Shown: positions 1-9,137, numbered from the stretch's first letter. The stretch: 36,819 bases of DNA from Deltaproteobacteria bacterium CG03_land_8_20_14_0_80_45_14 (GCA_002780715.1 PEUO01000117.1:1-36819), one strand, 5' to 3'. Notes: a model not told the origin generated them from the sequence alone. Numbers and translations are program-made.

Positions 1-1
1 G

Positions 2-1768
2 GTAGGGAAGGAAGCATTACTGACGATTTTGAGCGATGAGGAAGATCGCTACTGCCACGGAATCATCAATAAGTTTAAGCAGACAGGGAGCAAAGGGGAG
101 TTCAATATTTATCAGGCAACCGTGGTGCCCTCTCTTTGGCTTCTCTCCTATGAGCAAGATTGCCGTATTTTTCAGAATAAGACCGTTGAGGACATGATCA
201 AGCAGATTTTTCAGGATGCTGGAATAACCAGTGACCGTTTTGACTTCCGGCTTCAGAATAAACCTCCCCAAAGAGAATATTGTGTTCAATACCGGGAGAC
301 CGATCTGAATTTTATCTCTCGCCTTCTTGAGGAAGAGGGCATCTTTTACTTCTTTGAACACTCCAAGAGTAAGCATGTCCTGGTTTTCGGCGATAGCACA
401 GTGGCCTATCAGTCGTTTATAAAAGGAAAGGCGGATGTGACATTTAACCCTGCGGGGATGGTGGCGAAAGAGGAATCGGTTTATGGTTTTTCCTTTTCTC
501 AAAGAGTCTTTTCTGGGAAGATCACTCAGAGGGATTTTAATTTTGAGAAACCCTCCTTGGATTTAAAAGCCGAGGAGCAGGATAAATCCTATCAGAAGTT
601 AGAGGTCTACGATTACCCGGGGAGATATTTAGATCAGGGGAGGGGAAAGAAGCTGTCAAAGATTCGCCTTGAAGAGTCAATAACCTTTAAGGAAAAGGCT
701 GAAGGGCAGAGTGTTTGTCCCCGCTTTACACCTGGCTTCAAGTTCAAGTTGACCGACCATGATCGAAAAAGTTTCAATCAAGAATACCTTCTGGGAGAAG
801 TTCGTCACACAGGAGCCCAACCCCAAGTGTTTAAGGAATGGGCGGATTCCAGCATCGGCTTAAGTTATTCGAACTACTTTGTTGGCATTCCTTCTTCCGT
901 AACCTACAGGCCCTGGAGAAAGACACCCAAACCCTTTGTGGAAGGTCTCCAGACAGCTATGGTCACCGGGCCAAAAGGTGAAGAGATTTATACGGACGAA
1001 TATGGTCGAGTAAAGGTGCAGTTTCACTGGGATCGGGAGGGGAAGAAGGATGAAAAAACTACCTGCTGGATAAGGGTGGCTTACCCTTATGCAGGCGAGA
1101 AACATGGAGCCCAGTTTACCCCCCTCGTTGGAGATGAGGTCTTGGTCGATTTTCTGGAAGGCGATCCGGATAAGCCGGTTATTACAGGTTCTCTCTTTAA
1201 GGGAGAGCATAAAGCATTAATCCCTGAAAAGGAAATGATTAAGAATGAAATCCTTACCCCTTATCAACACCGGCTCCTTTTCAATGATAAGGGCGGCAGT
1301 ATCACTCTTAACACCGGTGGGGGAGAGCGGCTCTACATGGGGGACGGCAAAGAAGATAAGACCGACCATGGAAACAATATTAAGATATCGACTGCGGATG
1401 GTCATTATATTCACTTAGCTCAAGGCAATACTTTTAAAGGAATTGAGTTTATGACAAAGAACTACCACTACGCCAGAATGATGGGCATGACCGGCCAATC
1501 AGAGATAACCCTTATTACGGAGAAGGGGCATTGGATCCTTCTCGATGATACAGGTGATCGAATTAGAATTGCGGATCGGAGTAATACACTAACAGTCGAG
1601 ATGAACTCAAGTAGCGGCCAGATCAAGGTTGAAAATAATGCTACGGGTGGCGGTTGGATTTTGCTTGAATGTCCCAATGGAAAGATCAGCCTTAAAGCAA
1701 ACCAAATTGAACTGATCGGGACCACCATCACTGATATCAAAGGGGGTATGGTAAAGATCAATTGTTAA
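2..1768 (+). CDS. vgrG: Type VI secretion tip protein VgrG/TssI, 5'-truncated by window edge
   Basis: The frame stays open upstream of the listed TTG at 29 to the window edge (..GKEALLTILSDEEDRYCHGIINKFKQTG). VgrG core motifs: YCVQYRETDLNFISRLLEEEGIFYFFEH, EEIYTDEYGRVKVQFHWDREGKKDEKTTCWIRVAYPYAG, GDEVLVDFLEGDPDKPVITGSLF. Confidence 0.95.
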   Translation, partial: VGKEALLTILSDEEDRYCHGIINKFKQTGSKGEFNIYQATVVPSLWLLSYEQDCRIFQNKTVEDMIKQIFQDAGITSDRFDFRLQNKPPQREYCVQYRETDLNFISRLLEEEGIFYFFEHSKSKHVLVFGDSTVAYQSFIKGKADVTFNPAGMVAKEESVYGFSFSQRVFSGKITQRDFNFEKPSLDLKAEEQDKSYQKLEVYDYPGRYLDQGRGKKLSKIRLEESITFKEKAEGQSVCPRFTPGFKFKLTDHDRKSFNQEYLLGEVRHTGAQPQVFKEWADSSIGLSYSNYFVGIPSSVTYRPWRKTPKPFVEGLQTAMVTGPKGEEIYTDEYGRVKVQFHWDREGKKDEKTTCWIRVAYPYAGEKHGAQFTPLVGDEVLVDFLEGDPDKPVITGSLFKGEHKALIPEKEMIKNEILTPYQHRLLFNDKGGSITLNTGGGERLYMGDGKEDKTDHGNNIKISTADGHYIHLAQGNTFKGIEFMTKNYHYARMMGMTGQSEITLITEKGHWILLDDTGDRIRIADRSNTLTVEMNSSSGQIKVENNATGGGWILLECPNGKISLKANQIELIGTTITDIKGGMVKINC

Positions 1769-1838
1769 TCAAACAACAATTTGGCAGGCGCTGATTGAAA
1801 TCGAAGTGAAATGAAAAATATACAGAGGGGTTGAAATC

Positions 1839-2729
1839 ATGTTTCCAGCTGCTCGTATCGGTGATCCAATTACACATGATCAAACGGCACCAAGTGGTGT
1901 GGTAGGGCCGCCCCAACCAGGGGCGATCCCAAATGTCATGATCGAGGGACTCCCCGCCGCTACGGTAGGAGATTATGTGACTTGTACTGGTGCAACCTCC
2001 GCTGGTCCGGCTCATCCGCCTCAGGCAGGTCCTCCGCCGTCAGTCCCTCCTTCTGTTCCTATCATCACGGGCCTTCCAAGGGTAATGATCGGAGGCAAGC
2101 CGGCAGCCCGTTGGACCCCGAGTGGGGACACCAGTGCCTGCGGTGTTTTCTTGGGTGATCCAAAACTGGCGGCTATACGCACCGTCTTTATTGGAGGGGG
2201 TTTGATTGTGGGAAATCTCTTCGCTACATTAGCCGTTTTCCCGGGCCAACAAAATGCACAGAACTGTGGGGTTGAATCTTCTCGTCAGCTTATGCTTGCC
2301 TCTGGGGGCAATATTTCGGAGAATGATCTTTTGAACTGGGCGTTGAATCAGGGCCTTGCTGAAAATGACCCCGACCCTGCAGAGCGGGGAGGCACGGGCC
2401 CAGAGGATAGGGAAAAGATTCTTGACCAGAACGGGGTCCCTTCTCATCGGGAGCCCCAAAACATGAATAACATCACTCAGGCCGTGAGAGAGGGCAGAGG
2501 AGTTATCACAAGTCATGATGCTGGCACCCTTTGGAATCAACCCGGTGTCAATGGAGGCCATGCTGTCACCGTCACCGGGCTTGAGTATGATTCCAATGGA
2601 AATCTCCAGAATGTTATTATTAACGATACGGGTACTGGTCAGGGGGCTCAATCGATACCTGCCGACCGATTTCAAAATTCTTTGAGACCGGGTCGTGATA
2701 TTAATGTAACGGATTCTCCTATCTGGTAG
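1839..2729 (+). CDS. PAAR-domain protein with C-terminal papain/C39-like cysteine peptidase domain (putative T6SS effector)
   Basis: N-term MFPAARIGDPITHDQ...IPNVMIEGLPAATVGD...VMIGGKPAAR (PAAR pattern). C-term has QNCGVESSRQLML (Cys), GVNGGHAVTVTGLEYD (His) and VIINDTGTG (Asn/Asp), the order of a papain-like triad. Directly follows vgrG. Confidence 0.85.
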   Translation: MFPAARIGDPITHDQTAPSGVVGPPQPGAIPNVMIEGLPAATVGDYVTCTGATSAGPAHPPQAGPPPSVPPSVPIITGLPRVMIGGKPAARWTPSGDTSACGVFLGDPKLAAIRTVFIGGGLIVGNLFATLAVFPGQQNAQNCGVESSRQLMLASGGNISENDLLNWALNQGLAENDPDPAERGGTGPEDREKILDQNGVPSHREPQNMNNITQAVREGRGVITSHDAGTLWNQPGVNGGHAVTVTGLEYDSNGNLQNVIINDTGTGQGAQSIPADRFQNSLRPGRDINVTDSPIW

Positions 2730-2746
2730 AATGCAACTTTTAAAAA

Positions 2747-3406
2747 ATGGAGACGGCACCGAATTGCAAAAAGTTGGTTATTCTCCCTCTTATTTTCTTC
2801 TTAACGCTGTCCCTGCCATTTCTGCAAAAGGAAGGTAAAGGTATGAATTCAATGTCTTCTATAGAAAGTTTTGTGCAGGCCATAGATGGTCATCCTGATC
2901 TGGTTAAAAAAATTCCTGATGAGCTTGCTCTCTCCATTCCAATCCCTGTAATCCAAAACAAGGGTGAAAAGAAACCAAAGATTCTAATGGCATTTTTCTA
3001 TTATTATATGCGTGGGATCCCTCCAGGACCTTACCGTATATCTGTACCCAGGTATCGGTTGTTGGTAGACCTAAACACGATGAATATTATATCCTTTTCT
3101 CCAGTGAAAGATAAAGATTTCGGCATCGAATGGCCGGAGCGTAAACCAGTCGGAGAGTATACCCCTGCTCCTGGCCTAACGATGGATGCTTACAAAAAGA
3201 AGAAAGCCAGGTTTTATCAACTTTACGAACAGATACTCCCATACTTCCAAGAAGACAAATCCCATTTACCCGATGACCAAGCGGATGCAATCATTGAATT
3301 TAAAACCCTTTTTGAAGAACTGGCTCATAAGCCTTTACACCCTTTCTATAAGGCATTGAACCCTGCCTTTTTCCAATGGCTTGATCATTTCAGGCAAAAA
3401 CAATGA
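2747..3406 (+). CDS. Hypothetical protein with N-terminal hydrophobic/signal segment; candidate cognate immunity protein
   Basis: 18-bp gap after the PAAR-peptidase gene; N-term CKKLVILPLIFFLTLSLPFL hydrophobic stretch. Immunity role inferred only from position. Confidence 0.5.
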   Translation: METAPNCKKLVILPLIFFLTLSLPFLQKEGKGMNSMSSIESFVQAIDGHPDLVKKIPDELALSIPIPVIQNKGEKKPKILMAFFYYYMRGIPPGPYRISVPRYRLLVDLNTMNIISFSPVKDKDFGIEWPERKPVGEYTPAPGLTMDAYKKKKARFYQLYEQILPYFQEDKSHLPDDQADAIIEFKTLFEELAHKPLHPFYKALNPAFFQWLDHFRQKQ

Positions 3407-3504
3407 TTATCAATCGCCCATGTGGGTATAAGAAGAATAAAGGTCGAATAATATGGTTGAGCAAAATTTGTGATTTCAATCAAATGAATTGAGGGAGGGT
3501 AACG

Positions 3505-3741
3505 ATGCCAAATTCCATGAATCAGTTGGTAGCTTCGAATATGGCAGAGATCACACAGCTAAGAACAGAGCTTATGCTCATTAAGCAGCAGCGCATTTTG
3601 GAAAAAATGGCGTTCAGGGAAATCGCAAAGGCTCTACTACATTTACATCAGGTCCTTATGGAAAAGGAAATCCTTAACACATCGGATCATGCGATCGGTG
3701 ACGCTGTTGCAATTATTCAGAGTTGCGCCCTAACTCCCTAA
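3505..3741 (+). CDS. Small helical hypothetical protein (78 aa)
   Basis: ORF with GGAGGG-like RBS (gagggagggtaacgATG) in the same-strand cluster. Confidence 0.5.
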   Translation: MPNSMNQLVASNMAEITQLRTELMLIKQQRILEKMAFREIAKALLHLHQVLMEKEILNTSDHAIGDAVAIIQSCALTP

Positions 3742-3855
3742 TCTCAAATTCTGACGAGGCTGAGGATCAGGGGATCTTATTTCTTATAAATAATATGGTT
3801 TTGGCTTTGCTCTGATCACTTTTAGAATGAGGGCAACAAAAGATAGAAAGGAGGA

Positions 3856-4074
3856 ATGAAAATGCCAAGAATCGGTCAAACTAACCCAAGCCGATTATCA
3901 AGGGTCGCTGGGAACATCGCAAGGGGAGCGGCACAAGGGGCAGGATCAACAAGACTATTTGGGGCTGACCTCTATTGCAGAAAGGAACTTTACGGCGCCG
4001 ACCTCTACAATAGAAAACCACCCTTTGGTTCTGAGTTCTATTGTAACATCAACAGTGAATTAATTTATCAATGA
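3856..4074 (+). CDS. 72-aa peptide with three tandem 11-aa repeats ([LP][FY]G[AS][DE][LF]Y[CN])
   Basis: Strong RBS (aaaggaggaATG). LFGADLYCRKE / LYGADLYNRKP / PFGSEFYCNIN. Stop overlaps the next gene's start (ATGA). Confidence 0.7.
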   Translation: MKMPRIGQTNPSRLSRVAGNIARGAAQGAGSTRLFGADLYCRKELYGADLYNRKPPFGSEFYCNINSELIYQ

Positions 4075-4760
4075 TGATTTCTGCATCTGATATCACCGTG
4101 AAGGATGGCAAAAAAAATGGACTGAAAGAACGGAGATTTGACTGTCAGAGGTGTGGCTATTGCTGCTCCCAAAAGACGCTCATTTACCCGAGCCTGGAGG
4201 AGATCCGAAATCTGTCCGGATATTTAAGCATTTCCGAATGCTCCTTTGCCCTCCGTTATCTTCAAGAGGTTTATGACCCCCAAATAAACACCTATGCAGT
4301 AGCCTTCAAAACCAATCACCCTGACGATCCGATGACGGGATGTATCTTCTGTCATGACAATCTTTGTGTGATCCATAATTCTCCTCGGACTGACCTGTGC
4401 AATGTGTTTCCATGGAATCATTTCGATCTTGAACGAGAAGAGTGGGAAGAAAATTTCGTATCTTACGATGGCACATTCTGGTGTCCGGGCATTGGCAGGG
4501 GCCGTCTTTGGACATTGGAGGAGATTCGAAGAGTGAAGGAGCTTTATCCAAAGGTAGGGGAGAAAATCAAGCGCCTCTATAATCCGCCTCCACCGTCTGG
4601 TCCCCAAGGTACAGATAGGGTGCGTCCTTCGGGGTTCAACCTGACCATGTCCGAGGAACGTCTTATCCACAAATTAAGATTCCTCTCCATAGACAAAATC
4701 AGAGAAGTAGAAAATATGGTAGACTGCACCTATCACGGCGGACACGTTTCTCATTACTGA
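4071..4760 (+). CDS. YkgJ-family CxxCxxCC (Zn/Fe-chelating domain, PF03692-like) protein
   Basis: FDCQRCGYCCSQK ... GCIFCHDNLCVIHNSPRTDLCNVFPW ... FWCPGIGRG. Confidence 0.85.
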   Translation: MMISASDITVKDGKKNGLKERRFDCQRCGYCCSQKTLIYPSLEEIRNLSGYLSISECSFALRYLQEVYDPQINTYAVAFKTNHPDDPMTGCIFCHDNLCVIHNSPRTDLCNVFPWNHFDLEREEWEENFVSYDGTFWCPGIGRGRLWTLEEIRRVKELYPKVGEKIKRLYNPPPPSGPQGTDRVRPSGFNLTMSEERLIHKLRFLSIDKIREVENMVDCTYHGGHVSHY

Positions 4761-4783
4761 ATCGTTTAGGAAGGACATAGCGG

Positions 4784-5572
4784 ATGACCTCAGAGGCCGT
4801 TCAACCCCAAGTAAAATTGATCACCATCACGATTGAAACGCCAGATGGAAAGCTTCCTCCTGCGAGGGTAGGCATTCCAGATATTCCAATGAGAATGGCA
4901 AATCTGATCCCACCCATGCAGCAACTCTGTAACGGCATTGTCGAGTTGGCGATCCGCAGAGAAGTGAGTCAAGGTGCAACGATCTCATGTCACAAGGGGT
5001 GTGGTGTCTGTTGCAGTCAGCTTGTACCCCTCTCATCCCCAGAAGTATTCTTTCTCTTGGACTTTGTCTATGCATTACCATCCGAACGCCGAAACCAAAT
5101 CGAAGCGCGTTTTCGAGCAGTAAAAGAAGCCATGGAAGCTAAAGGGCTTGTTGAAAGGCTAAGAAAGATCGAAGATACGCAGGAACATCAAATGCTTGCT
5201 TGGGACTATTTTCGGATGGGAATGCCATGTCCCTTCCTTGAAGAAAATGCATGTAGCATCCACCCCCACAGGCCTTTTGCCTGCCGGGAATATAATGTCA
5301 TTTCACCTCCTGAACTATGCACCGATCCCTTCAACAAAGGAATAAAAAAGATCCGGATCCCTAAAAATATGACAACGGCAACAGCCAGGCTCGCAGCCGA
5401 GCTATTCGAATTACCCGCCATGCTTATCCCTATGACATCGGCTCTCGAATGGGCTACTGAACATGAAACCTACAACCGACGAACATGGCCTGGCGTCTGG
5501 CTCTTTAACCGAATGATGGAATATGCCACCGGCGCTGATCTGGAAAGTCTTAATCCCGAAATGAACAAATAG
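4784..5572 (+). CDS. YkgJ-family CxxCxxCC protein (second paralogue)
   Basis: SCHKGCGVCCSQLVPLSSPEV ... CPFLEENACSIHPHRPFACREYNV. Confidence 0.87.
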   Translation: MTSEAVQPQVKLITITIETPDGKLPPARVGIPDIPMRMANLIPPMQQLCNGIVELAIRREVSQGATISCHKGCGVCCSQLVPLSSPEVFFLLDFVYALPSERRNQIEARFRAVKEAMEAKGLVERLRKIEDTQEHQMLAWDYFRMGMPCPFLEENACSIHPHRPFACREYNVISPPELCTDPFNKGIKKIRIPKNMTTATARLAAELFELPAMLIPMTSALEWATEHETYNRRTWPGVWLFNRMMEYATGADLESLNPEMNK

Positions 5573-5577
5573 CCACC

Positions 5578-7098
5578 ATGATTAAACACATTGCTCTTCA
5601 AGAAATGGGTTCAGGAAGAAGTTATCGAATAAGCTTACCGTGTTTGATTGGCCGCAGTGCAGAAGCTGATCTGTCCCTTTCAGATCCCACCCTTTCGCGC
5701 CGGCATGCTCTCATTGGGGAAACAAACAATGAGCTATGGATTGAGGATCTTCAAAGCTCAAACGGAGTCTTTGTGAACGGCGAGAAGATCAATGACAAAG
5801 CCTTTCTTAAACAAGGCGATTCAATACAATTGGGCCAAATGAAGTTTCTGGTCTCCCAGGCAGAAGAAGGGGCTTTGGAACAAACCGTTATCCTACACTC
5901 CCTTGACGCCAAAGCGGACTGGCCCTTGGATCATCAGAGGCTTGAACTGATCTACGATATCACAACCGAATTGTCTGAAAATCAGAACTTGGCAGCTTTC
6001 GGCGAAAGGATTTTTTCAAGATTGAAAAAAATTTTCAACCAAAATCGAGGATATATAGCCCTATTCCAGGAAGACGGCTCTCTCAAACCGATATGCATGG
6101 ACCCTGCTTTGGATTCGGTTCCACTCAGCAGGAGCATCCTTAACCGATTATTCCAGAATGGGGAATCATTCCTGCTGGCGGACGCACTGAGTGAGGTTTC
6201 TCTAAAGGAACAAGAAAGCGTCATAGGACTAAGGATCCGGTCTGCTTTATGCGCTCCGCTGATCTACCGTAATCAGATCTATGGTCTTATCTATTTGGAT
6301 TGCAACATCCCCGGAGCTTATCAGGAAGGCGACCTGGCGTTCCTAAAAGGCATCGCCTCAATCCTTGCTCCTATTATCGAGAATAGTCGCCTTTGGTCAG
6401 ACCTGAAAAAGCAGTACTCCCGTGCGATGGACAGCTTGAGGGAGACACAAGCACGGCTGATTGGTATGGAGCGGGCAGCGGCTTACGGTCGCCTGGCTCA
6501 AGCCATGGCTCATGAGATCAGAAATCCGGTGATGGTCATAGGAGGGTTCGTCAGAAGGATGACACCATCCGAATCAGAAAGTGTAAAGGGCAATCATTTT
6601 AAGGCGATCATGACGTCGGTAGAAAGAATAGAAATGGTTTTAAAAGAGGTGGACAATTTTGTGAACCTTCCGCTGCCTCAAAGGAAACTGGTAAAAATGG
6701 ATCGGCTCATCCAGGAAGAAATCGAAAAAGTCGGTCTTCCTCCCCTCCTGACGATAAATACCCCCCATTTAATGGTCCCCCTCGATTCTGATCTCTTTAA
6801 AAAGGCCCTTTCTTTAATCTTTAAGGAAATCCTCTCGAGCGGTTTTCAAGCTTCCGGCTTGGAAATAGTCATGCAGGACTCAGAGAATGAGCTTGAGATT
6901 GTCATCGGAAAAACTGAAAGCAGACATTTCTGTCAACTTTTCGATTCCGAGCTGCAATGGAAGCCATGGAGTCTCAGTCTTTATCTGAACGTCGCCCATA
7001 AGATTATATCGGACCACGGAGGGAAACTTCTTTTAGACCCATCGGCACATTCTGCGTTTCCGATCATTATTAGAATACCAAGGACGATTAAAGCATGA
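5578..7098 (+). CDS. FHA-GAF-HisKA protein with degenerate HATPase domain
   Basis: FHA: IGRSAEADLSLSDPTLSRRHALI..DLQSSNGVFVNGEKI. GAF-like: LRIRSALCAPLIYRNQIYGLIYLDC. H-box: LAQAMAHEIRNPVMVIGGFVRRM. Canonical N and G1 boxes not recognisable. Confidence 0.85.
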   Translation: MIKHIALQEMGSGRSYRISLPCLIGRSAEADLSLSDPTLSRRHALIGETNNELWIEDLQSSNGVFVNGEKINDKAFLKQGDSIQLGQMKFLVSQAEEGALEQTVILHSLDAKADWPLDHQRLELIYDITTELSENQNLAAFGERIFSRLKKIFNQNRGYIALFQEDGSLKPICMDPALDSVPLSRSILNRLFQNGESFLLADALSEVSLKEQESVIGLRIRSALCAPLIYRNQIYGLIYLDCNIPGAYQEGDLAFLKGIASILAPIIENSRLWSDLKKQYSRAMDSLRETQARLIGMERAAAYGRLAQAMAHEIRNPVMVIGGFVRRMTPSESESVKGNHFKAIMTSVERIEMVLKEVDNFVNLPLPQRKLVKMDRLIQEEIEKVGLPPLLTINTPHLMVPLDSDLFKKALSLIFKEILSSGFQASGLEIVMQDSENELEIVIGKTESRHFCQLFDSELQWKPWSLSLYLNVAHKIISDHGGKLLLDPSAHSAFPIIIRIPRTIKA

Positions 7099-7178
7099 AG
7101 CTTGGGATAGGCATTTGAGGTCAATTGTATCGTTTGTCTCTCGGATGGACAGGAACGAAATAAATAAGGGAGGATGAA

Positions 7179-7958
7179 ATGGTGAAAACAGTATGGCTTT
7201 CTTCATTAGTCTCTTCAGAAAATACGGTTAAGAATTTGATTTCTCAACTCAAAACCTATGGCCTTGAGGTCAAGGGGCATTTCTGGGAGGATGATCTGGA
7301 GAAAATGGCATGGGCAAAGGCCAGGGAGGAACTGATCAAGCCCGATGTCACCCTTTGGCTCATTTTATCATCTCAAGAGAATCTGTCGAATCCTTCGATT
7401 CGATATGGACTTTCGCTCCTCACCATCACTCTCCAGGCCCACAAAGGACTTTCCTTTCCACTGGTGATTCTTCTTCCCCAGGGAGAACCCCCCTCAGTGG
7501 AAACCCTTCCCACTCCCCTTAGAGGGGTTGATTTTTTATCTCTTAACGATCCAAGTATGGCAGCCAAACTCGTGGTGAAAGTTCATGCTGCCGTTAAAGA
7601 AATCTTTTCAGAATATCGTTTGGACGTCTATGGAAATCCACAAATCGGGCAGTGGTTTGAAATCGGGCCGCAAAATGTCTCTTGGCCTGGGGTCATGTTC
7701 GGCGTAGCAGGGGGTGAGATCACCTTCCATGCCGTCGGCCCAAAGGGAAGCCTTCCCGACCAATCAGTCCTTCATTACCCATTAAAGGGTTTGAAATTGA
7801 GTCTAGGCGAAAAAGAGTATGTGGCCTGGGCTGCCCAAAACGAACTGAACTCCCAGACTTCCTATTTTGTTAAGGTGAAGGGATTTCCAGAATCGATTAT
7901 CTTTGGCCCCTATTCAACCCAGGAAGAGGCGGATGTCTATGTTCTGAAAACAAAATGA
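7179..7958 (+). CDS. Hypothetical protein; N-terminal half TIR-like by pattern
   Basis: RBS gggaggatgaaATG. N-term alternation TVWLSSLVSSENTVKNLISQLKTYGLEVKG...PDVTLWLILSSQENLSNPSIRYG...FPLVILLPQG...LPTPLRGVDFLSL resembles a TIR-like fold. Confidence 0.5.
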   Translation: MVKTVWLSSLVSSENTVKNLISQLKTYGLEVKGHFWEDDLEKMAWAKAREELIKPDVTLWLILSSQENLSNPSIRYGLSLLTITLQAHKGLSFPLVILLPQGEPPSVETLPTPLRGVDFLSLNDPSMAAKLVVKVHAAVKEIFSEYRLDVYGNPQIGQWFEIGPQNVSWPGVMFGVAGGEITFHAVGPKGSLPDQSVLHYPLKGLKLSLGEKEYVAWAAQNELNSQTSYFVKVKGFPESIIFGPYSTQEEADVYVLKTK

Positions 7959-8067
7959 TCATCTCGTTCTTTGCCTCACCGTCTTCTATCTCAGGAAGGC
8001 AGGAATTCCTGAATTACGACGAAACCTGATCTGAGTGCTGGAACTCCGATATAAGGATCAAAGATAG

Positions 8068-8472
8068 TTAGGCAGTGTATGGTGGTTTTTGTGCGCTGTT
8101 CACTAAGAAATTTTTCAACTCAGCCATATGTTCTGGAGGGATGTCCACAAATCGCACTCCGGTTCGATAATCCCATGTCCAATCCTTCCTCAGATGAATA
8201 TCCTTCCAAACCACCTGGACGAACGTCTCAAGGGTATTGAATTCAGAACGAGAATGACAAAATAGTTTCAACGCTAAACGTTGACCAATTCCCATTTCCT
8301 CCGGAAGGTAGACAAGTAATCCCCCTTCACTGGCATTGACAGCTCGACCGTATCTGAAGAATAAGTTGGCTCTACTATACTTAACTGGCAAATCGACATT
8401 GATTCTTGGATATTTTCTTTTTTCTGTAGCAAGGGTTTTTTCCATTAACTCCATCGGATTGCTCCTAACCAA
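8068..8472 (-). CDS. PilZ-domain protein (putative c-di-GMP binding)
   Basis: RKYPRINVDLPVKYS ... VNASEGGLLVYLPEEMGIGQRLALKL ... YRTGVRFVDIPPEHMAELKNFL. Confidence 0.85.
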   Translation of the reverse strand: MVRSNPMELMEKTLATEKRKYPRINVDLPVKYSRANLFFRYGRAVNASEGGLLVYLPEEMGIGQRLALKLFCHSRSEFNTLETFVQVVWKDIHLRKDWTWDYRTGVRFVDIPPEHMAELKNFLVNSAQKPPYTA

Positions 8473-8701
8473 TTTGATTTTGTTGGATTTAACAGCAAAA
8501 ATTATGCCAGAGGGAGGTTAACCGCTTTAGTCTCGTAACTGGCTGGAGTTTAAGGTTGGAATTGAATTATAAAAAAGATTTAAGCTGGAATATTCCCTAA
8601 CAGGAAGTGACATGTTGTCAATGATTCTTGACAAAATATCTGCTTTCTATTCCAACATTTCGGGGTGGGCAGGCAATCGTAATAAGAGCGGATGGGCAGT
8701 T

Positions 8702-9088
8702 TCATCTCGGAGCCACGAGAGTCAGGATGCAAAACACCCCAAGCATCACATAGTAGACCGCTCCCGACATAGGGTCTCGGCTTGCAAGATACTCACTGAT
8801 CGAGAGACCCCGAAGCCAGAGCACAAGTGTAAATTCCGCGACCAGCATGAGGCCAAGGCCGACGCAACCCATCCCAAGTCGGCTTGACAGTTTGGGCGAC
8901 ACAGCGAGACGCCGAACAATCCACCGCGCTGCCAAAATGGCGACCCCGAACATGATGGGCGTTTCCATTAGCTCAGCTATTCTCGTGGCAAAACGCGGGA
9001 CGACCCACAGGATGCGTATTGCTCCAAGCGCGAAGCCCGCTCCGAATACGAGCGCGAAATAGAGTGCGCCAGCTTTCAGAATCTGCAC
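8702..9088 (-). CDS. Small multi-pass membrane protein
   Basis: Hydrophobic segments GALYFALVFGAGFALGAIRILWV, MFGVAILAARWIV, MGCVGLGLMLVAEFTLVLWL, AVYYVMLGVFCILTLV. Confidence 0.65.
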   Translation of the reverse strand: MQILKAGALYFALVFGAGFALGAIRILWVVPRFATRIAELMETPIMFGVAILAARWIVRRLAVSPKLSSRLGMGCVGLGLMLVAEFTLVLWLRGLSISEYLASRDPMSGAVYYVMLGVFCILTLVAPR

Positions 9089-9137
9089 AGCGGCTTTTTG
9101 CCTCCCGGGACGTATTGTCTCGCCCTCCTCAGATCTT

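Noticed and set aside
17-2759. Minus-strand ORFs 17-502, 860-1210, 1217-1414, 1468-1761, 1758-2015, 2229-2759
   Set aside because: Antisense to confidently coding vgrG/PAAR genes; no recognisable motifs.
4224-5421. Minus-strand ORFs opposite the YkgJ genes
   Set aside because: Shadow ORFs of coding sequence with clear family motifs on +.
8612-9062. Plus-strand ORFs 8612-8887 and 8847-9062
   Set aside because: Overlap the membrane-protein gene on the opposite strand; low-complexity shadow translations.
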